Of a stretch of DNA of 64,000 bases, positions 31,904 through 42,446 are shown piece after piece. The number at the start of each line of letters is the position of its first letter. Position 1 is the first letter of the stretch. The position numbers and the translations under genes were made by a program. This stretch comes from Agapetus fuscipes (lineage: Eukaryota; Arthropoda; Insecta; Trichoptera; Glossosomatidae), in the NCBI GenBank assembly GCA_951799405.1, contig OX637344.1, positions 13,144,001 to 13,208,000 of the forward strand. Reading direction: 5' to 3'. The notes beneath the pieces were generated by a model. That model was given only the letters and a program-made list of their open reading frames with translations, was not told the origin of the DNA and made no database searches.

Positions 31904-32077
31904 TGGGGCTTCCACACGCGTGCCAACCCATCACAAGTCAAGCGCACAGTGTGTCGTCTAGAACATGCTAGCTGGACAAAATGAGTCCATTAGACAAAAT
32001 TTTGTCCAGCTAGCATGTTCTAGACGACACACTGTGCGCTTGACTTGTGATGGGTTGGCAAGCGTGTGGAAGCCCCA
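31904..32077. mobile_element. Palindromic MITE M2b with ~80 bp arms
   Basis: Positions 31904-31982 and 31999-32077 are reverse complements with a single mismatch (CACACGCG against CACACGCT), leaving a 16 bp loop. The ends TGGGGCTTCCACACGC relate it to M2a, 13 bp away. It is flanked by TGA on both sides (31901-31903, 32078-32080). Confidence 0.88.
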
Positions 32078-32434
32078 TGACGTGTAAGCAGAACCATAGC
32101 GCTGTACTACAAAAATGTATGAAAACTAGAGCAGCGCCACTGGCGAGCGTTTAATTTTTTTTGTAAATGTGATAGTTGAGTGTAGACGTTGTGTTTTATA
32201 CGAGCCGAGCCTAGCCGAGTGAAATCAACACGTTGTTTATATTATTATTATAAAGTACGTTGAGTTTCCAATTCAAATTTACGGTAGGTAAATGGACTCG
32301 GCGCATTCAAAATATCCCTCGGCTACGTGACGTCACTAATAGAAGATACCTATGATCAGAAAATGCAATCCCGATCTCGTTCTTCTTCTTCCAGTGTCAC
32401 TTCTAACGAATAATCATACCAATCGATCGGCGAT

Positions 32435-32681
32435 CTATAATAATCTAAGCTGCAAGGATATGTTAACATGTAAGGCTCATATTAAATGCACGCCCACAGA
32501 CAGGCACATGTAGGTTTGCGCCTTTACATTCTGCATGCGTGCATACAAATAAACAAAACACTACATGAACACAAACCTTGCAACTCCTTCCGCCTTTCCC
32601 TGAAACCGAGGTGGCATTGACAAAAGTGAACCAGTTTTTACAGCACGGGGGGTCAGCCTCATACCAACCTATCAGTAAAGG
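32435..32681 (-). repeat. R1 repeat, full length
   Basis: TATAATAATCTAAGCTGCAA to ACCAACCTATCAGTAAAGGA; same subfamily as 16961-17202 (AGCTGCAAGGATATG..CATTCTGCATG). Confidence 0.8.
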
Positions 32682-32724
32682 AGCTTAATAATCATAGGTA
32701 TTTCCACATTACCTCGCAGTTTTT

Positions 32725-32910
32725 TCAGCCACGATGTCCTTCGGCGTCCTGTGAACGAAATATCGCTGACCAAAAAGTCGTACAGACGAACTGTCGTGTG
32801 ACTGAATTGTCCGTGACCGATTTGCCTGTGACCGAAATGTCGTCGACCGATTTGTCCAAAGACGAACTGTCTGTGGACGCGTTAACTTTGACCGATTTGT
32901 CGTGACAATA
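32725..32910. repeat. Degenerate ~16 bp minisatellite
   Basis: GTGACCGAWWTGTC(C/G)-like units recur about ten times. The logic (GACxGA..TGTCxG) resembles the arrays at 44.0-44.8 kb. Confidence 0.65.
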
Positions 32911-32950
32911 TTAGGAAGGCACTTCACCACGCGCTTTCTTTCGGAATCTC

Positions 32951-33409
32951 GATCTATAATCTATAATCTAAGTAGCAAATATATATATTATGTCATTTAA
33001 GATTCATATAAGTGCAATCCTACAAGCAGCCACGTATAAGTTTGCGCTTACACATGCCGCATGCGGACTAACAAAATAAAACATAAAAATCCAATCTCAA
33101 ATGAACATAAGCCCTGAAACTCTTGCCTACCTTTCCTGAAACAGGGGGGAAATTGGCAAAGTGAAACATTTTTTTTACATATTTTTTATGGTTTGCTGAA
33201 AATTTACGTTTTTTTTTTTTTATTATTATTTAATTAAACAACACCTTTTTAAACTTTAAACCACTGTTTATTTTCACAAATATACACTTTATTCAAAAAT
33301 TACTAATTTTTAAATATTTCAAATATTACAAACGTTTTCGACCAATATGGTCATCTTTTTTTTTTTACAGTATGAGTATTCAGCCTCATACCAACCTATA
33401 AGTCAAGGA
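32951..33409 (-). repeat. R1 repeat interrupted by an AT-rich insertion
   Basis: R1 reads to ~33170 (GCAAAGTGAAACATTTT) and resumes at 33368 (CAGTATGAGTATTCAGCCTC). The ~195 bp insert carries CAAACGTTTTCGACCAATATGG..ATC, a motif class also seen in the M13 loop. Confidence 0.7.
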
Positions 33410-33819
33410 ATATAATATTATTATATCAATCAATAAAGTTAATTTAATTTATAAGATTAATATCAATTCCTTGATATATATTCCCACTGATTTTATTTAT
33501 TATTTTGTTTGTTAGTGATCACTCAGACATCCATCCATTTGGTTCACAGAATAGCATTACAAATATTTTCTAGTACAAGGTAAGATGTAACATTATTTTA
33601 TGTAAATGTGTACAATGATTCTGAATAATAACTACATATATGGTCCATGAGAAGACGCAGACTTACCTCGTTTTCAAGTACTTCTTGTAACGTTACTCAA
33701 TCCTTTATTTACGGATCGTTTCATACCTAAAGATTGTTAAAACTTTGTTTCCACTTTTATTGATTTTTTGAGTAAGTTACAAATATTTTCGGAATCACTT
33801 CCATCATCGGGTAACTAAC
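33410..33819. other. Unassigned stretch
   Basis: AT-rich; TTCGGAATCACTTCCATCATCG at 33788-33809 is like the stress-type motif (xxCATCxTC) of M13. No gene is evident. Confidence 0.35.
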
Positions 33820-34078
33820 TAATCTAATCTAATCTAATCTAAGTTGCAAAATATATGTAACATCAAAGATTCACATTATATGCGCTTTCACAAACAGACA
33901 TGCACAAGTTCACGCTTAAACATGCCGCATGTGGTCCTACAATATAAAAACCCGAATCTCATATGGGCATACACCCTGCAACTCTTGCCGTCCTTCCCTG
34001 AAAACAGGGGTTACATTGGCAAAGTGAACCATTTTCTACAGCATGGGTGGTCAGCCGCATACCAACCTAAAAGTCAAG
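33820..34078 (-). repeat. R1 repeat, full length
   Basis: Four AATCT units, AAGTTGCAAAATATATG, and an ACCAACCTAAAAGTCAAG end. Confidence 0.85.
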
Positions 34079-34171
34079 AAAACAATTTCTAAAATTAAAC
34101 ATAAAAATTAAAACAGTGGAGTGGGATCTATTGATGGTAGTGGTAAGGGAGGGGGAAGCAAGGTAGATATC

Positions 34172-34394
34172 GCCTAAAAAAATAAGAATGTTGGGAAATC
34201 ACGTTTGAAGTTCAGACAACCAGTACAACTTGTATGGGATGAAAAAGGCGACCGATGTTTTATCTCGGTCATATTCGTCCAAATTGAACGGCTGTCGCAT
34301 TCTACCTATTCTTCTCGCATTGTTCTTGCGTTTTATTACAAAATCTCGATTTTCCCGATTTTTGAGTTATTGCTCTTTATCATTACACGTGCGA
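34172..34394 (-). mobile_element. MITE M4 copy 2, one end lost
   Basis: From AATAAGAATGTT to CATTACACGTGCGA it is the reverse complement of 6355-6600. The conserved centre includes GGCGACCGATGTTTTATCTC. The opposite terminus is missing. Confidence 0.75.
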
Positions 34395-34645
34395 TATGTG
34401 GGAGGGAGATGGTGAGTTTTGTGGCGGAGCTAATATCGCTAGGAGAGGAGATGTGTTTCCACGAACAAATTTTACTAGAACAGGGTCGCCTTCAGTGCTA
34501 GCAGAGTAGAGATAGGGTAGACATGCAATTTCAAATCAAAATAAGCAATCATTGTTCTCTTGCCAGTTTTCTTTACAATGAAAATTATCGCGTCCGAACC
34601 ACACTTTGCCGAACACTCTCATAGTCGATAGATTGATGATTGAAC

Positions 34646-34975
34646 TTTTTTTTTTTTTTTATGCGGGAGACTCCCTAGATCCGAGACACTCTAAGGGTCT
34701 ATGACACTTGTTATAGTGTCGCAGAGGTGTTGGTGATGTGGCAGTTGTCCATGTCCGGTTGCAGGGTCGTTAGCTGCGCAGTGCTGTAGTGTGGGTGGCA
34801 TTGCTTTGTTTTGAGACACTGAGAGGACATGGCGATTGATATTGGATTTGAAAAGGGCAAGGTTAAATTGGGATGGAAACACAGATACCGGTAACTCATA
34901 AGTACCTAATGATATACTAGGGGTACTTGACAATAACTTCCCTCGCCTCGTTTCGCGTCTGTCATTTGTCAATGT
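34646..34975 (-). pseudogene. LINE 3' end (family Lf) sharing its tail with S2
   Basis: The minus strand reads a frame with LPVSVFPSQFNLALFKSNIN, matching the LPxxVFP..YNLxLFKxxVNR close of many insect LINE ORF2 proteins, and ends at a TAG near 34690. Its last ~70 bp (CACCTCTGCGACACTATAAC, CAAGTGTCATAGACCC, ATCTAGGGAGTCTCCCGC) and poly(A) are shared with the S2 SINEs at 5741 and 55036. The 5' side is truncated. Confidence 0.75.
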
Positions 34976-35154
34976 AGTTGGATTGCTGGTTACAGTAATT
35001 GCTTGTCAACTGAAGGACGCGAGTTCTAGCCCATCTGGCTGCTTGAAGTGCATGACTAATTTAATCTACTTTGCACCACACGACATGTGTAATGTGTAAC
35101 AGTGGTTGTTGACCAGCCCGCCGGAGGGTCACGCGTAAGGAATCCATGGATATC

Positions 35155-35428
35155 CGGTCGATAGCTCAGTAGGTAGAGCGCTTGCATTCAATTCCGAGAA
35201 CTCCCACCGAGGGTGTTAGAAATGCTCCCCACTTATTTTAAAACAAAAATAAAAATACCGGCAAGGTTTACTCAGCCTTCACAAGAAATGGGTACCAGCC
35301 CTCTCGGGAGCTGGGAAACCCCCACTTCAACTGACGTAAGACCGGCCTCCTTACATGTAAAAATAAATAGGTTCCACTCGCTAGACGCCACCCTTACGGG
35401 AAGAACGCGACAAAAAGTCATACCACCA
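35155..35428 (+). mobile_element. S1 SINE
   Basis: TCGATAGCTCAGTAGGTAGA gives the A box; the B box is deleted (ACTCCCACCGAGGGTG). Body and CTTACATGTAAAAATAAATA follow, with a poor 3' end. Confidence 0.75.
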
Positions 35429-35429
35429 T

Positions 35430-35990
35430 GATCCATACATGACCTTGCACTGCGCTCGGCAAAAAGTGGATTGAAGAACCTGTAAGAATAGTAAAAACTA
35501 AGTTCGGAGAGCGTGCGTTTGCAGTTGCTGGTCCTCTGGCCTGAAACCACCTGCTTCATTATGTGAGAGAGCTAGAGGACCATGGAAAGTTTCGAGATTT
35601 ACTTAAGACAAGCAAATTTCTGACATCATTTGCATTTATTCCTTGACTTATAGGTTGGTATGAGGCTGACCGCCCATACTGTACAAAGATGGTTCACTTT
35701 GCGAATACATCACCCCTGTTTCGGGGAAGGTCGGCAATAGTTGCAGCGCTTATGTTCATTTGAGATTGGGTTTTTATATTGTAGGTCCACATGCGGCATG
35801 TGTTAGCGCGAACTTATACGAGTCTGCTTGTGGGAATGCATTTCATATAAATCTCAAATGATATGTATCTTTGCTTCTTAGATTCAGATTTTAGATTTAG
35901 ATTTGCAAAAGCGCCCTTGGAGTGTCTACATCACGAAACTGCGCTCTAAAGAAGTCATGAGCTCATCATCATAAACATCATCATCGTCTG
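35430..35990 (+). pseudogene. LINE ORF2 C-terminus (family Le), split by R1
   Basis: About 35495-35634 translates as FGERAFAVAGPLA(stop)NHLL..VRELEDHGKF, the classical FGxRAFxxAGPxxWNxLP end of LINE ORF2 with the tryptophan codon now TGA. It continues at 35901 (GCGCCCTTGGAGTGTCTACA) and ends in a (CAT)n tail. R1 occupies 35635-35900. Confidence 0.75.
35635..35900 (+). repeat. R1 repeat with visible target duplication
   Basis: A 266 bp copy flanked by ATTTGCA (35628-35634 and 35901-35907). The uninterrupted LINE at ~6890 shows GTTTGCA only once. The R1 end carries degenerate TTAGATT units just before the duplication. Confidence 0.85.
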
Positions 35991-36245
35991 AGGCTGTCGG
36001 AGAGCACTAGTGGTCCGCAGACAACCGGGTAAAAGCCACTGTTGTGGAATTTCAAGTTCATTGTTCCAACTTCTTTCCTCGTAGAATTCAGCAACTTGTT
36101 TAGAAAGTGAACGCTGAGGAATATCTAAATAATGATGAATATTAGAGGTCAGCTTTAACCATGGTCCATGACCCCTAAATGAGTGAAAACAAAACAGCAT
36201 GGCGCTACAGCAGTGGTTCTGAACCTTTTGCTTTTTGTTTCAGTC

Positions 36246-36306
36246 GTTAATACTCAGACATTGCGTTAATGCTCAGACATTGCGTTAATACTCAGGCATT
36301 GCGTTA
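36246..36306 (+). repeat. 19 bp tandem repeat, three units
   Basis: TTAATACTCAGACATTGCG repeated three times with single changes. A longer array of the same unit lies at 38786-38944. Confidence 0.85.
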
Positions 36307-37529
36307 ACGACGCTGTCCCAATATTTTCGAACAGTTGCTGAAATTCACCGTTTTTTAGTGTTTTCGAGGTTTATTTATGTATATTATTAACGACAATAAT
36401 GAATTTTGATGCTTAGAAATAGAAAATGGCAAGTATTAACTTTAATTATTTTATATTAAAATTAAAATAAAAGCTCAATTTAAAATACTAAAAATTAAAT
36501 ACGGGAAGTCGATTACGCATTTCTACAAAAAAGGCATTTTTGAACTCTCATTAACTAGTACATACGTCAATTTTTTGTATTTTAAATGTTCTACAATATT
36601 GTAGAAAATATTGTTGTTAACAATGCTAATTGACGATATTTTTTGTTTTTTGTAAATTGAAAGTAAAATCAACACTTTTAGGAACCCCAAAAATGTGCCG
36701 TAAATATAAATTTTTAGTGCTCAAAAACTAGCTTTTCTGTTTTGTTTTCTGTTTTTTCTTACTGTTATAATCAAAGTTCACATAATAATCCGTTGGTTTC
36801 TGTATATATAAATAATTACAATCATTTTCTGTATTTTATTAAGATTTTTAAAAGATGACTTAAATTTGCCCAAATACAAGCGGAAAATAATTCAGTGTGA
36901 GATGAATCGTTGACGGGAGAGCACGCTTGTCGTTTCTGCGGAAAAAAAAAATGACTTAAAATCAAAATGCCGATATGCAAGAGTAAAAAAAAACCTCAGC
37001 TATGTTTTAAAAGGTGTTTATGTACAAAATATATATAAATTAAAAAGGTAAATCAACTTTAACTTTGTATAAAAGCGATATTTCGTACTTTTACATTCTC
37101 TGTCGGAGATCTCCGGCGTATCACAGTGAGTGACGTAACTTTGAAAGTGCGTAATGTCAATACATATTACATAGTATCGTATTATCAAATGCAATATGTT
37201 TTAAATATTTTTTGTAAATCTCTGATAATTCACTGCTAGACATAGGTCTCCAGTATATGCTTTTACTTTTACATGACATTTCATATCGAAAACATATTTA
37301 GGAAACAAAAAGGAAGTCCCGCATCCCAATTGTCCCAAAAACCTAAAATTGAGATTGATTAGGAATTGAACCATAAACAGATACTTACTTGTCAATAATT
37401 ATTAACTTTTATAGTTATATCTAATAACGCCATATTTTCAGTAGGCATGGCCAGAATCTTTATAGAGTCTCTTCCACTTATTCTTATCTTTGCATCTATA
37501 TATAAATAGTCTACAACGAAGTTTTATTA
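36307..37529. other. AT-rich stretch between 19 bp arrays
   Basis: No frame or known repeat recognised; it lies inside the segment bounded by the two 19 bp arrays (see findings). Confidence 0.4.
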
Positions 37530-37634
37530 ACAGTTAAGATTCATATTAGAGACATACTTACAATCAAAATTATGTATGTGTGTGCATACACATGCTGTAT
37601 GTGTAATTACAAAAAAAACAAATTGGCATTGTAG
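37530..37634 (-). repeat. R1 fragment, decayed
   Basis: GTTAAGATTCATATTAGAGA and CACATGCTGTATGTGTAATT are worn R1 landmarks. Confidence 0.45.
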
Positions 37635-37654
37635 TATAAGGTTAGGTTACAGCT

Positions 37655-38085
37655 GTAACTGTAACTCTGTCGCCATTCCGCTAGGGGTGGCCAGAGCCTC
37701 TGCAGAGCTGCCTCCATTTTTTCCTATCCTTACATACCTCTTTCAATTCATTCATATCCATCACCTTTTTCATGCATTTTCTTCTTTTATGGTCACTTTG
37801 CATATCCCATTCTTTCACAATCTCCCCAATCTGATCACTCCATACTTTTCTCGGTCGTCCCTTCCCTCTTTTTCCTTTCACACTTTCTTTGTATACATAC
37901 TTTGTCAGTCTATCATCATTCATTCTTTCCACATGCCCAAACCATCTCATCACATTCTTTTGTACCTTAACTTTCACATCCTCTTTCAAATTACATTCTT
38001 TTTTTACCCATTCATTCCTAACTCTATCCCTCAGAGTTTTTCCTGTCATGCTTCTCAAATGCTTCATTTCCACCTAAATTAAATT
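37655..38085 (-). pseudogene. Non-LTR retrotransposon ORF2 C-terminus (family Lc)
   Basis: The minus strand encodes a 130-residue frame: EMKHLRSMTGKTLRDRVRNE, then KNVMRWFGHVERMNDDRLTK, GKRGKGRPRKVW and VCKDRKKWRQL before the stop, a familiar end of LINE proteins in Lepidoptera. It is the longest of five Lc copies here; the 3' end is CTAGCGGAATGGCG. The frame is clean but lacks RT, so the copy is dead. Confidence 0.8.
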
Positions 38086-38785
38086 AAAGTAAATTATTAT
38101 GTGCAACTGTGGCCGTTTTATCCCCGAATGTGAATCATTGGCATATGTAAACATTTTTTTGCACAAAGAAAATGACCAAATTTGTGCCTATTATTATGAA
38201 AAACTAATATGAATTGCAATATTTTATTTGCCAGAAGTACTTTTTAGAAGTTCGAGTCAGAATTCTCCCTCTTTTTAGTCGTAATTTTCACTCTGACATC
38301 GATATAAATAAAATTTATTTATATTGATGCACTCTGGACATAGCCATAAAAACAGTTTATAAAGAAAAAAGTGAAAACCTAAAAAACATAGGTCTTGAAA
38401 ATTGTTTTCATTTTTCCGCTACATGACGTCTACAAAATGTTATCCCATATTGCACTATTGGATATCGCTGTGCGAAGAGCGCAGAGCCTTAGCCTATGTA
38501 TCGCGTGTGTGAAAGAGAGACAGAGTGTAAACAGTTAGTGTGTTCTTGGCTTGATCGACGTTTAAAAAGAAATGTGACATCGTGTGAAAAGATTCAACGA
38601 CAACTGTATATGCTATTGTAAAGAGCCCCCAAACTTATTTGACATTTGTATCATATTTTTAAGTGTGTACAAATACTGGACTAGAGAATTTTTTTGTTTT
38701 ATGCGTTGCAACGTTTGTCTGTTCGAGATTCGAAAAACTTTAAATTTTGATTATGTTAAAACGGGACAGGGCCCTTAATACACAA

Positions 38786-38944
38786 ACAATGCGTTAATTT
38801 AACTCATCACTTGCGTGTGTACTCAACCATTGCGTTAATACTCAGACATTGCTTTAATACTCAATTGTGGCGTTGATACTCAGACATTGCGTAAATACTA
38901 AAACATTGCGTAAATACACAAATATTTTGTTAATACTCAAACCG
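38786..38944 (+). repeat. 19-20 bp tandem repeat, about seven units
   Basis: ACTCA(G/A)(A/C)CATTGCGTTAAT-like units with increasing divergence. Same unit and orientation as 36246-36306. Confidence 0.8.
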
Positions 38945-38985
38945 GGACAAATTTGGCATTTATCAAAATTATTTACCTACTAGTC

Positions 38986-39245
38986 AGGTCGATAGCTCAG
39001 GTGGTAGAGTGCTTGCATTCCATGCCGAAAGCTCGGGTTCGAATCCCACCGAGGGTGTCAGAAATGATTTCCCGTTTCGGTGTTTATTTCAAACCCCAAA
39101 ATAAAATACCGGCAAGGTTTACTCAGCCTTCACAAGAAATGAGTACCAGCACTCTCAGGAGCTGGGAAACCTCCACTTCAACTGAAGTGGTTGGCGTAAG
39201 GCCGGCCCCCTTACCTGTAAAAATAAATAGGTTCAACTCGCCACA
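38986..39245 (+). mobile_element. S1 SINE
   Basis: GTCGATAGCTCAGGTGGTAG, B box GGGTTCGAATCCC (~39035), body, CTTACCTGTAAAAATAAATA, and stop at GCCACAGTTGCG where LINE sequence starts; the last ~60 bp are missing. Confidence 0.8.
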
Positions 39246-39246
39246 G

Positions 39247-39515
39247 TTGCGTTGCGATTTAGTCAATAATGTTGCAGCCGGGTACAAAGTGGACAGTGCT
39301 TTCACCGATTTTTCACAAGCGTTCGCAAGGTATGCCACGCAATTTTAATACAAAATTTTTCAGGGTTAGGTATAAAAAATCAACTTTGGCAGTGGCTGTC
39401 GAGCTATCTCGTCGAGCGTTCTTTGGGAGTAAAGGTAGGTGACACGCTATCGGAGCCCTTTCCTGCTAAAAGTGGTCTTCCGCAAGGAAGTCATTTTGGC
39501 CCAATTCTGCCCGGC
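39247..39515 (+). pseudogene. Reverse transcriptase fragment of a non-LTR element (family Ld)
   Basis: The first frame reads VDSAFTDFSQAF, like the TDFSKAFD motif. After a frameshift near 39350 a second frame reads GIKNQLWQWLSSYLVERS, then SGLPQGSHFGPIL, the conserved GxPQGSxLGP block of LINE RT. Stops and a frameshift make it a relic. The YxDD block is not reached before S1-like sequence takes over. Confidence 0.85.
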
Positions 39516-39577
39516 CAGAAAAGAGCAGGAAAACCCCCACTTCAAGTGAAGAGGTTAATGTGAGAGTTATTTTAATA

Positions 39578-39655
39578 TTTTCAAAATCAATTTTTAAGCA
39601 TTCATAAGACACATTGGTCCAGTACACAAGCATAAGAATACCTACACGTAAGTAT
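39578..39655 (-). mobile_element. MITE M1 fragment
   Basis: CATAAGACACATTGGTCCAG and flanks match the reverse of M1. Confidence 0.5.
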
Positions 39656-39922
39656 AGCGCGAATCCGAAAGCGGTGATGCCATGCGTAATATGTTTTGCT
39701 CATTTTTTAAGATTTTTGACCTTGAGCCATGACCTTGAAGAGCTCTCACGATTGTTAATAAAATATGTTTAAATCTAGGGGCACTGATCCCCTACTAAAT
39801 ATCGTGGTAAAACCGTAACTAACATCGCCATCTTGTAAAACGTCACTTTTGACAGTTCAGTGTGATATCAGCTAAGTCGCTTGTTGAAGAAAAACTAAAT
39901 AATGCCATTGATTAATTGATAA

Positions 39923-40168
39923 TTCCTTGACTTTTAGGTTGGTATGAGGCTGACCACCAATACTGTAAAAAATGGTTCACTTTGCCAATGTCACCCCTGT
40001 GTCAGGGTAGGTCGGCAAAAGTTGCAGGGCTTATGTTCATTTGAGGTTTGGATTTTATTTGTAAGTACACAGTCAGCAGTTGTAAGCGGGAACTACACGT
40101 GTTTGTTTGTGGGCATACATTTGAGAGCTTTAAATGAAAATATTCCTTGCAACTTAGATTATAGATTT
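39923..40168 (+). repeat. R1 repeat, full length
   Basis: TTCCTTGACTTTTAGGTTGG to TTGCAACTTAGATTATAGAT. Confidence 0.85.
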
Positions 40169-40736
40169 AAGGAGTTATAATGCCCATTGGCAGAATGTCC
40201 ATCGATATAATGTTCACAGTCGAAATGTCATAACAGCGTATAATAACTCTCCTTCGGTTGTCATCTAAATTCAGTTAAAGCCGTGTACTTATTTACAAAG
40301 TTTTTTTTAAAAACACACACAACGATCAGCTGCTAACGCAACGCCATGTTTTATTGCTTGATATCTTCAAATACATGATTCTGAGGGCCCTGTTCCGATA
40401 GTGACTGGCCAAGAGTCGGTCAAAGAGGCACACACAACATTCCAGCCGCTGTGACGTCACAAATATCAATTATTAGTATTTATTATTAGGTATAGCATCA
40501 CATTGCTCAGAGCACGGTGATTTATTATTACCTTGAAATCTGTTGGGACTTCAAGTGGAGCCATTGAAAGTAAAACTTACGTAAGTTAGGGTATACGTCA
40601 TCAGACAATAAGGTCCGCGCATCTGACAATGAACTAAAAGTCGTGTCGTCACACATTTGGGTTGCTAGGGCAAAGTCCAACTAATATTTTGTTATTGGTT
40701 GCAACTGTGCTAGATATAGACGTGTGATGCTTGCAT

Positions 40737-41275
40737 TCCCAGAGGGCTAGGTTGCGATCCTCACTACGGGTGTCAGAAATGATATCTCTTTTCGGTGCTT
40801 ATTTCAAATCCAGAATAAAATACCGGCAAGGTTTACTCACCCTACACCAGAAATGAGAACCCTCCCATTCCACTGGAGTTTAAATATGCATATTAATTAT
40901 TAAAAAATGATAACAAACTTTGTTTAGTTCTACTTTATTTATTTTTATTTAGTTACAAACAAAAATAACGAGTTGTGACCGGTTTCGGCCTTTTGGCCAT
41001 CCTCAGAGAAACTGAAATCTGAAATGAAATCTGAACTGAAATCTGAAAAGAGACTATATAAAGCAAAATGAATATTATACACACAGTAGAATTAGGAGAA
41101 ATATGAAAAATTATAAAGAATAGCTTTGTGAATTTATCAAGTTGTATTAAACAAAGTTTGTTATCATTTTTTAATAATTAAAATGGAGTTCTACAATGTT
41201 TCCGCTAAAACTTTTCAAAAATATGCATACTTCAACTGAAATGTTTGGCGTAAGGCCGTCCCCCTTACGTGTAAA
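40737..41275 (+). mobile_element. S1 SINE interrupted by foldback M13
   Basis: The S1 head is worn (GGTTGCGATCC); the body runs to ~40882 and resumes at 41230 with ACTTCAACTGAAATG. M13 lies between. Confidence 0.7.
40893..41222. mobile_element. Foldback element M13
   Basis: Arms at ~40893-40930 and ~41149-41185 are complementary over ~34 bp (ATTAAAAAATGATAACAAAC). AAATATGCATA occurs on both outer sides (left ~40886-40896, right ~41219-41229), an apparent target duplication. The loop carries a short (GAAATCTGAA)n-like run and GGTTTCGGCCTTTTGGCCAT. Confidence 0.75.
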
Positions 41276-41297
41276 ATAATGTATGCCGTCCAGCACT

Positions 41298-41520
41298 GCT
41301 TAGTCGTCCGTTCGATAGCACAATTGGTAGAACGATTGCGTTTAGTTCAACCAATGGAGTCAGAAACGATTCCCGTTTCGGTGTTTATTTCAAATCCGAA
41401 ATCAAAGTACCGACAAGTCTCAGTCAGCCTTCACGAGAAATGAAAACCTACCCTCAGGAGCAGGGTAAGGGCATAACACGACACGAAATTGCATTAATGT
41501 ACAGCGTAGTTGCATATTTT
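41298..41520 (+). mobile_element. S1 SINE, decayed
   Basis: CCGTTCGATAGCACAATTGG, GGTGTTTATTTCAAATCCGA and TAAGGGCATAACACGACACG are recognisable; the B box is lost. Confidence 0.6.
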
Positions 41521-41671
41521 GTTTATCTCACGATTGTGATATTTGTTTCCTTTTCGTCTTCACTACTGAGGCCAACTGTCAAGGCCAGAACGTAATTAAC
41601 GGCTTGTAAAGGCTGCGCTGAGTTAAAACTTTATCGAGTTATTATTTACCACAATTAACGCCTCGGCTCTA

Positions 41672-42195
41672 ATGACCGATCGTAGTCTAGTGGTTAAAGC
41701 TCGTAATCGGAAGGCAATGAGTTGTATTATTCACTGTTCGCTCTTCGCTGTGTTAAAAAAAAGATCTACCTCTACATATCGTCAACGACAACAGTTCTCA
41801 TCAGATCACGGAAGTTAAAGCAACATTGGGCGCGGATGCTACCTGGATGGGTGACCGCTTAGGTACACTGCGTATTATTGGCATTTCTTGGACCGGTCCG
41901 TACTCCGTAGTCCAGTGGCAACACTTCGGACTCGTAAATGGAAGGTTGTGGATTCGAATCCCGACGGAACACAGAAATATACCATTTATATTTCCAAATG
42001 TGCTCTTCGCCGGGTTGAAGAATTCATAAACCTGTACCAAAGATCAGTCACTGAAAGGTCCATCCAACCTTTTAAAACAACTGGAACTTGCTTGAGAATT
42101 GGCGCTTTCTACAGCGACGACCAAGCTTGCAGAGGGCTCTTGAGGTGTGATACACTCAAAAACAGCGCTCACCAAATAAAGCATTCTAATATTAT
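41672..42195 (+). mobile_element. Two S2 SINEs in tandem, the second with a 5S head
   Basis: A deleted S2 (41672-41765: TCGTAGTCTAGTGGTTAAAG..CTCTTCGCTG) is followed by a long one (41781-42195) starting with 5S-like sequence. The latter has GGACCGGTCCG, B box GGATTCGAATCCC (~41951), the body, T2 tail and (ATT)n end. The 5S-to-tRNA junction (GGCATTTCTTGGACCGGTCC) matches that at 6060-6080, so the fusion is a family trait. Confidence 0.85.
41781..41882 (+). other. 5S rRNA-derived head, internally deleted
   Basis: GTCAACGACAACAG, GATCACGGAAGTTAA, GCAACATTGGGCGCGG and GGATGGGTGACCGCTTAGG are 5S-like. About 15 nt near the 5' end are absent compared with 6077-6194. Confidence 0.8.
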
Positions 42196-42213
42196 TATTA
42201 TTATATCTTAATT

Positions 42214-42345
42214 TATTTAAGTTTTATGTTCATTTGAGGTTGGGACTTACTTTGCAAGTGCATTATCAGCATGTGAACTTACAGTCAATATCCCGCGGGA
42301 ACAACGCGGTAAGAAGTTTCTCTACGTACGTAGCTTCGTTACGAT
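42214..42345 (+). repeat. R1 fragment joined to S1 3' fragment
   Basis: TTATGTTCATTTGAGGTTGG to GTGAACTTACAG is R1; from ~42288 GCGGGAACAACGCGGTAAGA is the S1 end. Confidence 0.55.
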
Positions 42346-42446
42346 CCCTTTCGTGTGACGACTTGTACAATACCGAGAAAAAAATTGTAATGTTGAGGGC
42401 TAGATGTATATCATGTATCTTTTTGAGATGAACGGTTTCATTCAGG

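Noticed and set aside
34205..34501. ~98-codon frame (KFRQPVQLVWDEKGDRCF)
   Set aside because: It lies in the MITE M4; the same frame at 6290-6556 is only DNA-level similarity between copies.
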